64,000 bases of DNA from Terriglobia bacterium (GCA_020072965.1 JAIQFY010000018.1:1-64000); one strand, 5' to 3'; numbered from the stretch's first letter, positions 1-8,780 are shown. The notes: generated by a model not told the origin, from the sequence alone. Made by a program: numbers and translations.

Positions 1-1
1 T

Positions 2-247
2 CCGGAAGACAAGAGAAGAACGAAAACCTACGGACCCTATTATCAATGGACCTACAAACGGGAAGGGAAAACGGTCACGATCAACCTGACCAAGACCCAA
101 GCCGGGGCGTTTCAAAAGGCGATCCACAATCAGCGCCGGGTCAATCGCATTCTCAAGAAAATGCTGAACCTGTCACGAACCATCTTACAACGTACCACGG
201 TGGGGGTACCCAGGCGGATGCGTGTGCCGCGTGGCGAAAACCCTTAA
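2..247 (+). CDS. C-terminal part of a DUF6788-like small protein (5' end outside the window)
   Basis: Frame 2 is open from base 2 to TAA at 245-247: PEDKRRTKTYGPYYQWTYKREGKTVTINLTKTQAGAFQKAIHNQRRVNRILKKMLNLSRTILQRTTVGVPRRMRVPRGENP*. The YGPYYQWTYKREGKTVTINLT... pattern resembles transposon-associated DUF6788 proteins. The ORF-track entry 46..252 is a different frame. Confidence 0.6.
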   Translation, partial: PEDKRRTKTYGPYYQWTYKREGKTVTINLTKTQAGAFQKAIHNQRRVNRILKKMLNLSRTILQRTTVGVPRRMRVPRGENP

Positions 248-739
248 CTTAGTGCCATTCGTGACTGGGTGGATTTGTGGGGCCCACTAGTGCCCTTGTC
301 TACGCTTCAGCAAGGTCTTCTCGCGGAGACCCAGGCAAGACTTGGGGTCCGGATGGTTCCCTATTCGTTTCTCCGCCGCGGCGGACTCTTGCATCTGCAA
401 CTTCCTACCGGTTTATCCCACCGCTCGGACTCTCAACAATTTCCCCCATAGGAGCCAAAGATTGTTAATCCGAAACCCGTCTTGTGACGATGAGAATAGA
501 GCGCTGCGAGTGCTCAAAGGCGTCGTAGCCGCAGGTAAGGAGGGGAGGTTTACCTCTCCTTTAAACTCACACGCCTTGCCCCGGCCAATAACATTACCGC
601 AAAGATTTTGTAAGTATTGGAGAGGAGTATACGCATTGCCATCGATGGGTTTCGCAGGTGAGCTGTGCGTGAAGCCTCTTGGGGGCGGAAGTAAAGTGAG
701 ATCAAGGGCTTTCAGATAATCATATTAAGGAGAGGCTTC

Positions 740-1168
740 ATGATTTTCTTTTTCTTCTGGATCATGTTTTCCATCGGTGTGGCAGTCATTGCCAACAATA
801 AAGGACGCAGCGGGGTCGGCTGGTTCTTTCTATCCCTCTTAATTAGCCCCCTTTTGGCCGGCATATTCGCATTGATTGCCAGCCCAATAGCGCAGAATGT
901 GGAGCTCAATAAGATCGCATCAGGCGACATGAAGAAGTGCCCTTACTGCGCCGAGATTATAAAGAGAGAGGCCATAGTGTGCCGATATTGTGGGAGGGAT
1001 TTTCCTGCGCCAGTGTCTCCATCACCAGTTTCGGCTTCGCCAGGAGAATACTGGGCAGAGAAAAAGCGTCAGTCTGATTCATTTTGGACAGAACAGAAAC
1101 GCCTCATTTACTTAGAAAAACGTGAAGCGCTGAGAAGGAATAATCCGTCAATTGACGGCACTCGATGA
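740..1168 (+). CDS. Membrane-anchored zinc-ribbon protein
   Basis: N-terminal hydrophobic segments, then KKCPYCAEIIKREAIVCRYCGRDF (CxxC...CxxC zinc ribbon); paralogous to 1428..2708. Confidence 0.7.
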   Translation: MIFFFFWIMFSIGVAVIANNKGRSGVGWFFLSLLISPLLAGIFALIASPIAQNVELNKIASGDMKKCPYCAEIIKREAIVCRYCGRDFPAPVSPSPVSASPGEYWAEKKRQSDSFWTEQKRLIYLEKREALRRNNPSIDGTR

Positions 1169-1427
1169 AGTCCTTTGCTTATTGCGGCAGCCGCTCCAAA
1201 TTGGCCATTCGCCCAGTTGAATCTGGAGCCGCATCTTCCTCGAAAGGTGAATTCCCTGGATTCGCACTTAACGACCATTAAGTCCCGTACCACATGATTT
1301 CCAATCGCAGCCTCTAACTGATCCAGAAGGCCAGTGAATTCAATCATTTCAGATCCTCCAAAAGATAGGCAGTGTTTTGGGGGAAATATCCATGACGGAC
1401 AAAATGCATTGTTAGGAGGGGGATTGA

Positions 1428-2708
1428 ATGTTCTTCGATCTTATTTGCATCTTTATCTTTTTCTTTCTCAGTGGGCTAGCGTGGCACATTGCAAGTAAGA
1501 AAGGCCGGTCTGGAGTCGGCTTCTTCTTTCTTTCTGTAGGAATCGGGATTCCGATTTTCATCTTTACTTTGATTTTTGGGCTAGGCTATGTATCGATCAT
1601 TGGCCCTCTCGTGGGACTTATTTGCGCAGCGGTTGCAAAGCCTGATCTAAAGAAGGTCGAAGAAAGTAGTGTTCAAACGGGTCAATCAAAGAAGTGCCCT
1701 TACTGCGCAGAGCTAATAAAGCAGGAGGCGATTGTCTGTCGATATTGTGGAAAGGACCTTCCCCCGGGCGTCTTGCCATCACCAATGACCCAAGAAGTCC
1801 TCAGTAAATCAAACCTTGCGTCAGTTCCGATTGAAAAGAGCAATGCCAAGACCGATAGCAACACTGCATTGAAATTCACTCTCGGCGTTTTAGCTCTGGT
1901 CGCAATTATCCTGATCTCAATGGGGGTCTTCGGAAGAAACGACAATGAGGGAAAACGAGAGACAGTCGTTTCAGCGGAAAAGGAGGACCTACCTGTACTC
2001 GTGGGGTCGGAGGGCCACCTCACTGATCAAAACAATTGTCTAGTATTTGCAACAAAGGAAGACTACGCCGAGGCGTCTTACGCAGTAGCATACAACACCA
2101 AGAAATATGACCAAATGCTGAGTGAGGGGCGACGAATGTGGTTCGCAACTCCACACAGTAAGGTGAAGGTACTGGAGCTGACGCACGGAACGACCCGTTT
2201 AGCAAGGGTTCATCTGTCTGACGGAAAAGTAGGTTGGGTGCCAGAGACCTGGATTACAGTCACATCACAAGCGCAGGGAGAATCGACCACATCTAACAGA
2301 ACGGTTTCGGACAGTACACCGAACACGGGTCTTCCCGAGAGCGAGACTCAAACGATTGCCGACGAACCTGAATCGGCGGCCTCTTCTCAGAGATACAGCT
2401 ATCTTCTAAATGATCCCGATGAAACCAATATCCAGGTTGCGTCGACACGCGATGACTACATGAGGCTGGGGGTTTTGCAGACCGATCTCAATTATGAGAA
2501 GAATACGAAGTACAAGGACCTCTCGAGCAATGGCCGAATTTGGAAAGCGAAAAGCGGTGACAGAGTCATTGTGCTCAAAATGGAATCCGGGGCAACGAAG
2601 ATTCGCTTTGAAAACGGAAGAGAAGGTTGGGTGCGAGATAATAGAGTAATTCCCAGATCGCAATGGGAGGATATTTCCAGGACAGAATCGCAAAGCAAGT
2701 TCCACTGA
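1428..2708 (+). CDS. Membrane-anchored zinc-ribbon protein with two SH3-like repeats
   Basis: KKCPYCAELIKQEAIVCRYCGKDLP zinc ribbon, a TM segment, and two similar modules (GRRMWFATPHSKVKVLEL...VGWVPE and GRIWKAKSGDRVIVLKM...EGWVRD). Confidence 0.7.
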   Translation: MFFDLICIFIFFFLSGLAWHIASKKGRSGVGFFFLSVGIGIPIFIFTLIFGLGYVSIIGPLVGLICAAVAKPDLKKVEESSVQTGQSKKCPYCAELIKQEAIVCRYCGKDLPPGVLPSPMTQEVLSKSNLASVPIEKSNAKTDSNTALKFTLGVLALVAIILISMGVFGRNDNEGKRETVVSAEKEDLPVLVGSEGHLTDQNNCLVFATKEDYAEASYAVAYNTKKYDQMLSEGRRMWFATPHSKVKVLELTHGTTRLARVHLSDGKVGWVPETWITVTSQAQGESTTSNRTVSDSTPNTGLPESETQTIADEPESAASSQRYSYLLNDPDETNIQVASTRDDYMRLGVLQTDLNYEKNTKYKDLSSNGRIWKAKSGDRVIVLKMESGATKIRFENGREGWVRDNRVIPRSQWEDISRTESQSKFH

Positions 2709-3238
2709 AGAGAGCCCGAAGATTGCCGGCACCAGTGCTGCGAGGCAATGCTTCAACATCCTCAAAATTCTGCTCAGATAAACTCGTACCTGTCCCGAAT
2801 TTGTTCTCATCGAAGTCGCAGGCGATGAGATGTCTTTTCAGACCGTCTCGCGCACCGGCGTCACCGTCGACTCCGGCGTGATTCACCGGACCCCTCGGTG
2901 AGGTGCGCGCAAACCTCCACCCCAAGTCTCGCGCCCACTGACGTCAACCCCAACGCCGTCACACTCCCCGCTATCACCTAACACCTATTCCCTATTAGTT
3001 ATGATTTTGTCTGCCGTGGCGGACATGTCTGCGAAGAGCAGCTCATGCCGCCGCTCCTCCCCCTAGTGAAGGAGCAATCCGCAGAATCCTCATAGGCCCA
3101 CACCCACCGACGGTCTTCAGGACTCTGGCAGACGCAGGCATGCACAGAACACATGCCTGCGGCACCCCAGGTCAGGATTTTTCGGGTCAGACCTTCCAAT
3201 TTCCATCAGGCGCCTTCTGGAGTTTGGACATTGGGAGT

Positions 3239-3403
3239 AAGTCCGCTTCAGCGGACTTGCCTTTGTACAGCCCGCCGGTTCACCGGCGGGGACGGATATC
3301 TCGAGAGCAGCTACCCCGATTCATCGGGGTTGATTCTGCTGCAGCGTCCCGTTAACGGGGCGCTGGGATATAATCCTCCCCGAGAATCAGGATTCGATGA
3401 ATC
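3239..3403. repeat. Cluster of short perfect or near-perfect hairpins with different stems
   Basis: AAGTCCGCT-TC-AGCGGACTT (3239-3258), CCCGCCGGT-TC-ACCGGCGGG (3271-3290), ACCCCGAT-TC-ATCGGGGT (3313-3330), AGCGTCCCGTT/AACGGGGCGCT (3343-3364), GATTC-GAT-GAATC (3391-3403). Confidence 0.85.
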
Positions 3404-3471
3404 GAGGCTTCCAGCCGTCCGCCTCGTCGTTTCCTTGGAATTGGGATTGTGCTTCTAACGAAAGCCTCACT

Positions 3472-3499
3472 TGACAAGTGTTACGTAACGGGCTACAGT
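3472..3499 (+). promoter_or_regulatory. Putative sigma70 promoter of higBA with internal palindrome
   Basis: TTGACA (3472-3477), 16-nt spacer, TACAGT (3494-3499); TTACGTAA palindrome (3481-3488) between -35 and -10; GTG start of the toxin at 3507. Confidence 0.45.
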
Positions 3500-3506
3500 C
3501 TGTGAG

Positions 3507-3797
3507 GTGAAAATACGGAACTTTGCCCATAAGGGCCTGAAGAGACTCTACGCGGAAGATAATGCGAAAGGTGTTCCGCCCGATACGGTGGACAAGCTTC
3601 GCAAGATGCTGGCATTTCTTGATGATATGCAGGGCCCCGAGGAATTGCGGTCGCTCCCGGCGTGGAAAGCACACACACTGACCGGCGACCGCAGGGACAC
3701 ATGGAGCCTCACCGTCACCCGTAACCGCCGGTTGACGTTCCGTATCGTCATCGCAGAGGGCGAAATCTGTGACCTTAACTTGGAAGACTACCACTAA
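3507..3797 (+). CDS. higB: RelE/ParE-superfamily toxin of HigB type
   Basis: GTG start; ...GVPPDTVDKLRKMLAFLDDMQGPEELRSLPAWKAHTLTGDRRDTWSLTVTRNRRLTFRI...EICDLNLEDYH is typical HigB; followed by a HigA-like HTH gene. Confidence 0.88.
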   Translation: MKIRNFAHKGLKRLYAEDNAKGVPPDTVDKLRKMLAFLDDMQGPEELRSLPAWKAHTLTGDRRDTWSLTVTRNRRLTFRIVIAEGEICDLNLEDYH

Positions 3798-3816
3798 GAT
3801 GAAAGGAGGCAGCGAC

Positions 3817-4119
3817 ATGCCTATGAAGAACCCGCCCCATCCCGGAGATTTCATTCGGACTGAGATTATCGAGCCCGCCGGGCTATCGGTAACGGCAGCT
3901 GCCGCCGCGCTTCAGGTGTCCCGGCCAGCGCTATCCAGCCTGCTTAACGGTAGGGCTGACCTTTCGGGTAACATGGCGCTCCGCATTGAGAAAGCCTTTG
4001 GCGTGAAGATGGACACGCTGATGCGAATGCAAGCCGCTTACGACATTGCCCAAACCCGCAAGCGTGAGAAGCGAATTCGGGTACGGAGATTTCATCCCCT
4101 GGCCGACGTCCACGCATGA
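3817..4119 (+). CDS. higA: HigA-family addiction-module antitoxin (HTH)
   Basis: MPMKNPPHPGDFIRTEIIEPAGLSVTAAAAALQVSRPALSSLLNGRADLSGNMALRIEKAFG; start refined from 3769 to 3817 because AAAGGAGG precedes it. Confidence 0.9.
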   Translation: MPMKNPPHPGDFIRTEIIEPAGLSVTAAAAALQVSRPALSSLLNGRADLSGNMALRIEKAFGVKMDTLMRMQAAYDIAQTRKREKRIRVRRFHPLADVHA

Positions 4120-4260
4120 GCGCCCATGCTGATGTGAAGCGGCTCTCAAAGACTCCCCCAGAAATCCCAGAGAGCGGGATATGTGCGCCACCCGACCTAT
4201 TGTTCTACCTTGAACCTTGTGAGAAATAGGGCTGTCCCTAGTTTATCCGCATGACCCTCA

Positions 4261-4347
4261 GCCCCGCATGCGGGGCGCTGGATCTTTAGCCCACGGCGCC
4301 AGCCGTGGGAACGCTTATCAACAAGGGCGACAAGCCCCGTCAGGGGC
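4261..4347. repeat. Second hairpin cluster
   Basis: GCCCCGCATGCGGGGC (4261-4276), CCCACGGC-GCCA-GCCGTGGG (4290-4309), GCCCC-GTCA-GGGGC (4334-4347). Confidence 0.8.
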
Positions 4348-4711
4348 GAAAGATTATTCAGGCCATTTCCAGGTGATGCATCCATAATTAACAACGGGAT
4401 ATTTTTTCAAGTCCATCAATCCGGGACCGACCCGAATTGACCAAATGATGCGACCGCACTGATCTTCGCCAATCAGAAACCCGCACAATCTTCACCTCAT
4501 TTCCGTTGCACAAATCCGCCTTCCCTGTATAATCCAAAAACGTTTGGTCCTGCTCATCCGGTGTGTCGCCAGAAGTTCATGCTGAGCAGGAATCCCCCGG
4601 GAAATATCTTTTTTGTCCTTTCAATCTTCCTGATTAAAATCCCGGGATGGGCCCTTCGTACTCGAAGCATTTTCCTATGAAGAGAACACCACAAGACTTT
4701 CGGGGAGCAGA

Positions 4712-5065
4712 ATGTTCATGACAGGACTCGAGGAAGTCACTAAGAAAATCCGGGATTTCAGAGACGAACGCGACTGGATGCAGTTTCACAATCCCAAGAA
4801 CCTGGCTGGTTCTATCGTCATCGAGGCTGCCGAGATTCTGGAGCACTTTCAATGGAAAAGCCCGGAGGAGAGCACCGCCATTAGTCGCGAAAAGCACGAT
4901 GAAATCGCTTCGGAGATTGCTGACGTTGGAATCTATCTGATTGAACTCGCAGACAATCTCGGAATCGATCTCGTGAAAGCCATCCAGGATAAGCTGATCG
5001 TAAACGCCTCCAAGTACCCGGTCGCGAAGGCGAAAGGCTCGGCGTCGAAATACACTGAACTGTGA
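4712..5065 (+). CDS. MazG-like nucleotide pyrophosphohydrolase
   Basis: EVTKKIRDFRDERDWMQFHNPKNLAGSIVIEAAEILEHFQWKSPEE...EIASEIADVGIYLIELADNLGIDL: MazG-like EAAE...EIADV motif. Confidence 0.88.
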   Translation: MFMTGLEEVTKKIRDFRDERDWMQFHNPKNLAGSIVIEAAEILEHFQWKSPEESTAISREKHDEIASEIADVGIYLIELADNLGIDLVKAIQDKLIVNASKYPVAKAKGSASKYTEL

Positions 5066-5072
5066 TACCCCC

Positions 5073-5190
5073 ATGCGACTTTATTCCGGACCCAGCAGAG
5101 ACTTTATCGACGATTCCGTCCACAACCGGATCACCGACAAGCTAAGAACCGCCTATTTCAATACCTACCGCCGGGAAGCCGCGCGCAGAA
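5073..5190 (+). pseudogene. 5' fragment of a DUF2075-like (helicase/ATPase) gene, cut by a repeat element
   Basis: MRLYSGPSRDFIDDSVHNRITDKLRTAYFNTYRREAARR resembles DUF2075 N-termini that commonly follow a MazG-like gene. Similarity stops where the repeat begins and no continuation is seen. Confidence 0.5.
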
Positions 5191-5200
5191 CAAATTCCTG

Positions 5201-5474
5201 GGGTCAGGCTTCCACAATTACACAATTACAGCCGATCGGTCACAGAAGCTTTGGTGCCAGGGGAGGCGGGTGGTTCGTTCTGTTGGTGTTATATCTGGCA
5301 GGGGAGTGCTGCGGCCTCACCCTGAAGGAGTTGGGCGAGGCGGCGGGGGGACCCCGGCTTACCACCGTCAGCAAGGCGGTGCGGCGGTTTCAGCAGCAGA
5401 TGGAGAAGGATGCGGACGAGGCTGCCCGCTTTGCTCAGGCCGTCTCCACATTGTGGAATGTGGAAGCCTGACCC
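5201..5474 (+). mobile_element. MITE-like element A, copy 1 (274 bp, 16-bp TIRs)
   Basis: GGGTCAGGCTTCCACA (5201-5216) and its exact reverse complement TGTGGAAGCCTGACCC (5459-5474). Nearly identical copy at 12621-12894; the shared block is 5190-5485 versus 12610-12905. Confidence 0.85.
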
Positions 5475-5523
5475 TAGTTGCTGTTCTTCATGGCTGCGGT
5501 GCGGCTCTACAGCTCATTATTGT

Positions 5524-5542
5524 GGAAAGGCTCAGCCTTTCC
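5524..5542. repeat. REP-like hairpin with conserved head
   Basis: GCTCATTATTGTGG followed by GGAAAGGC-TCA-GCCTTTCC; the same head (GCTCAYTATTGYGGAA) occurs around the transposase at 63 kb. Confidence 0.7.
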
Positions 5543-5831
5543 ATCTGATCCGGCACCTTCCCCCATTTCGAGTCGCTCTTGCCCCCTGCCATTGGCGGCG
5601 GGCCAGAGGGAGCGATGGGAAGAGGTATAAGAGGGCTTCGCAGAATGCCTGGGGCCAGGTCGCGACTTTGGACGATTTGAGGGTCGCCCCGCCGAAGATG
5701 CGGTCATCGTCCCGGTTTCTCACATTGTCAAACCATCCCAATTCGATACGCATTGTTCGCGGAATTTCCATTTGTCCAAAGTCCCAATCTGCCCCCAGCA
5801 TGTCTACCCTGCTTTCGGCAAAGCCCCTGAG

Positions 5832-5856
5832 ATTCTCGCACAAGTTGTGCGAGAAT
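5832..5856. repeat. Perfect 12-bp inverted repeat with 1-nt centre
   Basis: ATTCTCGCACAA-G-TTGTGCGAGAAT. Confidence 0.85.
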
Positions 5857-5926
5857 TGATCGCCTCCATTTCCTAAATTCGGGACAGTCCGAGCGAATAA
5901 TGAGAGACGGGCCCGGGTTTCTCCAG

Positions 5927-6082
5927 TCATCGGGGACGATGGGCTTGCATACAGGCCCTTAACAACTGGTTGCTGCGGGTTTGGTAACCGGAGCCTTGCA
6001 ACCTAAACCAACTCAGGACATCGGCATCAATGCGAAGGGTCAACTGCTGCTTATGAGGCACGAGCCCAAATCCACGGCGCAC
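5927..6082 (-). pseudogene. Truncated BrnA-like antitoxin (C-terminal part)
   Basis: Minus-strand translation VRRGFGLVPHKQQLTLRIDADVLSWFRLQGSGYQTRSNQLLRACMQAHRPR* carries the BrnA signature (LRIDADVLxWFxxQGxGYQTRxNxLLR). Its upstream end abuts the repeat remnant at 6095. Absent from the ORF track (<60 aa). Confidence 0.7.
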
Positions 6083-6094
6083 TAAGAATTTTTG

Positions 6095-6136
6095 GGGTCA
6101 GGCTTCCACAATTACACAATTAGAGCCGATCGGTCA
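6095..6136 (+). repeat. Left-end remnant of element A
   Basis: GGGTCAGGCTTCCACAATTACACAATTAGAGCCGATCGGTCA: 41/42 identical to the left end of element A. Confidence 0.85.
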
Positions 6137-6366
6137 AATGAGCCTCTTGTTGTTCCTTGGATCATAGACCGGACTCATGACCAGACCTGTCCAAACGAGG
6201 GTTTTCGTCCGCGGACATTTTGCAGCCGTAATCTCCGCAATCCGTTCTTCAGCAGGGCTTTGTCGCGAAGGGTAGGTGAAGGCGAGGCATATCTCTTGGG
6301 GTGAACACTCCGTGTGGGTCTGTGTTCACCCTTCAACTTTGCAGAGCTGACCTAAGGACTTTGTCG

Positions 6367-7470
6367 TCACGGACTTCTCGCGGGGGGCCGCCGGGCGCCA
6401 CAAACCCCGAGGGCACTCTGGACATTCCAGATCGCCACACCCGTACCACCGTTCGCCGTCGCTGCAGCCAGCCACCGACCATCAGCACTGATCCCGATGG
6501 TACCGTTGCCGAGGCCTTCTTTGTAACAATACTGCCTGCCCGTTGTATCCCAAACACCGAAACCACCGCTCGAATAGGTAAGAATTAGAGCTCCGTCCAG
6601 GCTAAATGCGGCGAAGTTCGTATACCCCAGTCCCACCTTTGCAATTTCCTCTCCCGAGCTAAGGTGGACGAGGCGTGCATTCTTAGGGCCCCCTACAACC
6701 GCAAGGTCCTTCTCAGGAAAAGGTGCAATTCGCGTCACGTAGTCGGGGCCGTTCGGTGAATCGCTGACCTTGGTCCAATCCTTCGTACTCCATGTAATCA
6801 GATGCTTGGCGTTGCCACCGACCAAGAACGCACCGTCGCGCGAAAACTGCCCCTGTTGTGTGCTTGCGAGAGTGGCGACCAGCTGCCCCGAAGAAACATC
6901 GAACACTAAATCATTTTCGCCATTTGAGGAGACATGCAATAGACTGCCGGGAGGATTGAACTCTAGTTTTTTTACTGTTCGCTGCACGCCCGGAGTGGAG
7001 GTTGTGAGGGACCACGGAATTCTCTTGAACAGTTTGCCCGTCGCCACGTCGCGTATTTCGATGCCGTTTCCATCGTTCGCAAGAAGACGCCCGTCCGGGC
7101 TCAATGCAAGCGTGCTGCCGCCCGCCAACGAGCGAAGCTTTGTTCGCTTTTCAACGTCCCAGAGGTCGACGCGCCCGGGCGTACTTCCAACTGCCAATAT
7201 CCTTCCGTCGCTGCTGAACGAGAGACTTCCCACATGAATCAGAGACGAGCCTCCATAGACTGCAAAGGATCCCTTGGTTCCTCCCTTGCCGTCGCTCTCC
7301 ATTGGGCCCAACACAAGCCCGCCCTTCTGCGGTTTCAAGTCGTTGTCGCGAAGTATGAAGTCCGGCTCCGGAAATGACTTGGCGTCAGATTGCGGAGCAG
7401 CAGCCTTCTCCTGTGCGAACAGAAAAGCGGGCAAAACAAACATCGCCATGATGCAGATTGCTCGATTCAT
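6367..7470 (-). CDS. Secreted WD40-repeat beta-propeller protein
   Basis: Likely start MNRAICIMAMFVLPAFLFAQEK (signal peptide, refined from 7608); repeated LSFSSDGRILAVGSTPGRVDLWDVEKRTKLRSL-type WD40 motifs. Confidence 0.8.
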   Translation of the reverse strand: MNRAICIMAMFVLPAFLFAQEKAAAPQSDAKSFPEPDFILRDNDLKPQKGGLVLGPMESDGKGGTKGSFAVYGGSSLIHVGSLSFSSDGRILAVGSTPGRVDLWDVEKRTKLRSLAGGSTLALSPDGRLLANDGNGIEIRDVATGKLFKRIPWSLTTSTPGVQRTVKKLEFNPPGSLLHVSSNGENDLVFDVSSGQLVATLASTQQGQFSRDGAFLVGGNAKHLITWSTKDWTKVSDSPNGPDYVTRIAPFPEKDLAVVGGPKNARLVHLSSGEEIAKVGLGYTNFAAFSLDGALILTYSSGGFGVWDTTGRQYCYKEGLGNGTIGISADGRWLAAATANGGTGVAIWNVQSALGVCGARRPPARSP

Positions 7471-7556
7471 GAAATCGCAAGATATAGCAATCTTCAACGA
7501 TTGGCAAGTCGGGAACTGACTCGGCCACGGAATGTATTCCTCAAAAAAGAAGGTGC

Positions 7557-7663
7557 AAAAGGGGTCAGGCTGCGACATTCTATTGAGAGACCATGCCACA
7601 GAAACCAATCCCGTCGATTCAATCTTATCCAGTTATGTCGATTGTCGCGGCCTGACCCCTTTT
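7557..7663. mobile_element. MITE-like element B (107 bp, ~21-bp TIRs)
   Basis: AAAAGGGGTCAGGCTGCGACA (7557-7577) and TGTCGCGGCCTGACCCCTTTT (7643-7663), 20/21 complementary; interior resembles 12472-12570. Confidence 0.75.
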
Positions 7664-7687
7664 CTAGTTTTTGATTTCGCGCTGCTC

Positions 7688-8428
7688 TCAATCCAGGTTT
7701 ACTGTAGGGCTATCCCAAGCATGTCCTTCGGCGGTTCCGTTCCTCGGGACACCCATAAACGTTCGTCCAACCGCGAAAATTCCCCGTTGCGGGATCAAGA
7801 AATCACGCAGAGCGGCCTGATGTGTCAAGGCGCCTACGGGGCCGATATCCTGACCCTTCACCATGGCCTGACTCGAATCGATCAACCACATTCGTTGTGG
7901 GATTGCAGTGAACTCTTGACCGTTTGGAGTACGACCCACTAAGTTCATCTTGCCCGTGCCAAGAAGGAATTGGGAGGTGATCCCCATCACCCGCAGCATG
8001 CTCCTTTTTTGCCACCAGGCCTCGGGTATTTGACTTGCGACCGTATTGAGCAATCGGGAGAGCAATGACTCCTTCAATGAGACATCCCAGCGCAAGGCGT
8101 TGCCGGCCGTCACCGAGAACTGCACTGGACTCGACCATCGAATCTCGATTGGAGTTACAACGTTTCGATGGACTTCCCGGCCAAAATACTTTGCGCATCC
8201 CTGGTCCGGTGGAACCGTCGAATAGAATGTCCATTCCCCCGACGGATTACGATGCCATACTGAGGTGTATCCAGGCCCCACGGAGGAAGCCGGAAACTTC
8301 CGGAGCGCCAAAACGTGCTCCGATCGGAACGGCAGCCCGATCACCGAATAACCGATAAGCCGGTCACCGTTCCCGGAAGGCAGTGAAGCGTTCTGCTCAA
8401 TGGCTTGCACGACTTGTCTAGGTTGCAT
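7688..8428 (-). CDS. Hypothetical protein
   Basis: Start refined to MQPRQVVQAIEQNASLPSGNGDRLIGYSVIGLPFRSEHVLALRKF..., with AGGAAAAG upstream; coherent long ORF. Confidence 0.6.
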   Translation of the reverse strand: MQPRQVVQAIEQNASLPSGNGDRLIGYSVIGLPFRSEHVLALRKFPASSVGPGYTSVWHRNPSGEWTFYSTVPPDQGCAKYFGREVHRNVVTPIEIRWSSPVQFSVTAGNALRWDVSLKESLLSRLLNTVASQIPEAWWQKRSMLRVMGITSQFLLGTGKMNLVGRTPNGQEFTAIPQRMWLIDSSQAMVKGQDIGPVGALTHQAALRDFLIPQRGIFAVGRTFMGVPRNGTAEGHAWDSPTVNLD

Positions 8429-8780
8429 AATCTTTTCCTCCACTAATAATCTTTGATGAATTTTCAACCTTGATGTTGATAACGCCCTTCGGTTGACCGC
8501 GGCCTGCGATTGCGAGCGCCACTCAAAGCCTCCGAGGAGTCCCTGGTGGGCAAACCGGGAACGAGCATCGGAACTTGCTTGCGAAAACTCGCGTATTCCG
8601 GATGCGCCTGCATGAGGTTCCTTTCGTCCCACGGAATGGCAACCAGGCTTTAAACAGTGGTCATAACCGCAAAAACAAGTGTGTAGCGGTCATGCAGATC
8701 ACAGAACGTGCGGACCGCGACTGTGGGAGCTGCGGCCCGCCTGGCATGTCTGCCGATGCTTATTGGGCTTCGGTGCGAAC

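Noticed and set aside
46-252. 68-aa + strand ORF
   Set aside because: Out of frame with the DUF6788-like coding frame 2..247.
342-719. 125-aa + strand ORF
   Set aside because: No recognisable domain and atypical composition; the region contains a small GGAGGGGAGGT/ACCTCTCC hairpin, so treated as non-coding.
5532-5930. 132-aa - strand ORF
   Set aside because: Crosses the 5832 palindrome and a REP hairpin; no family resemblance. Could hide an eroded gene, but unsupported.
7849-7856. CCTGACCC as another GGGTCAGG-type repeat end (also CCTGACCCC near 11250)
   Set aside because: Both lie inside coding sequences without inverted-repeat partners; considered chance matches.
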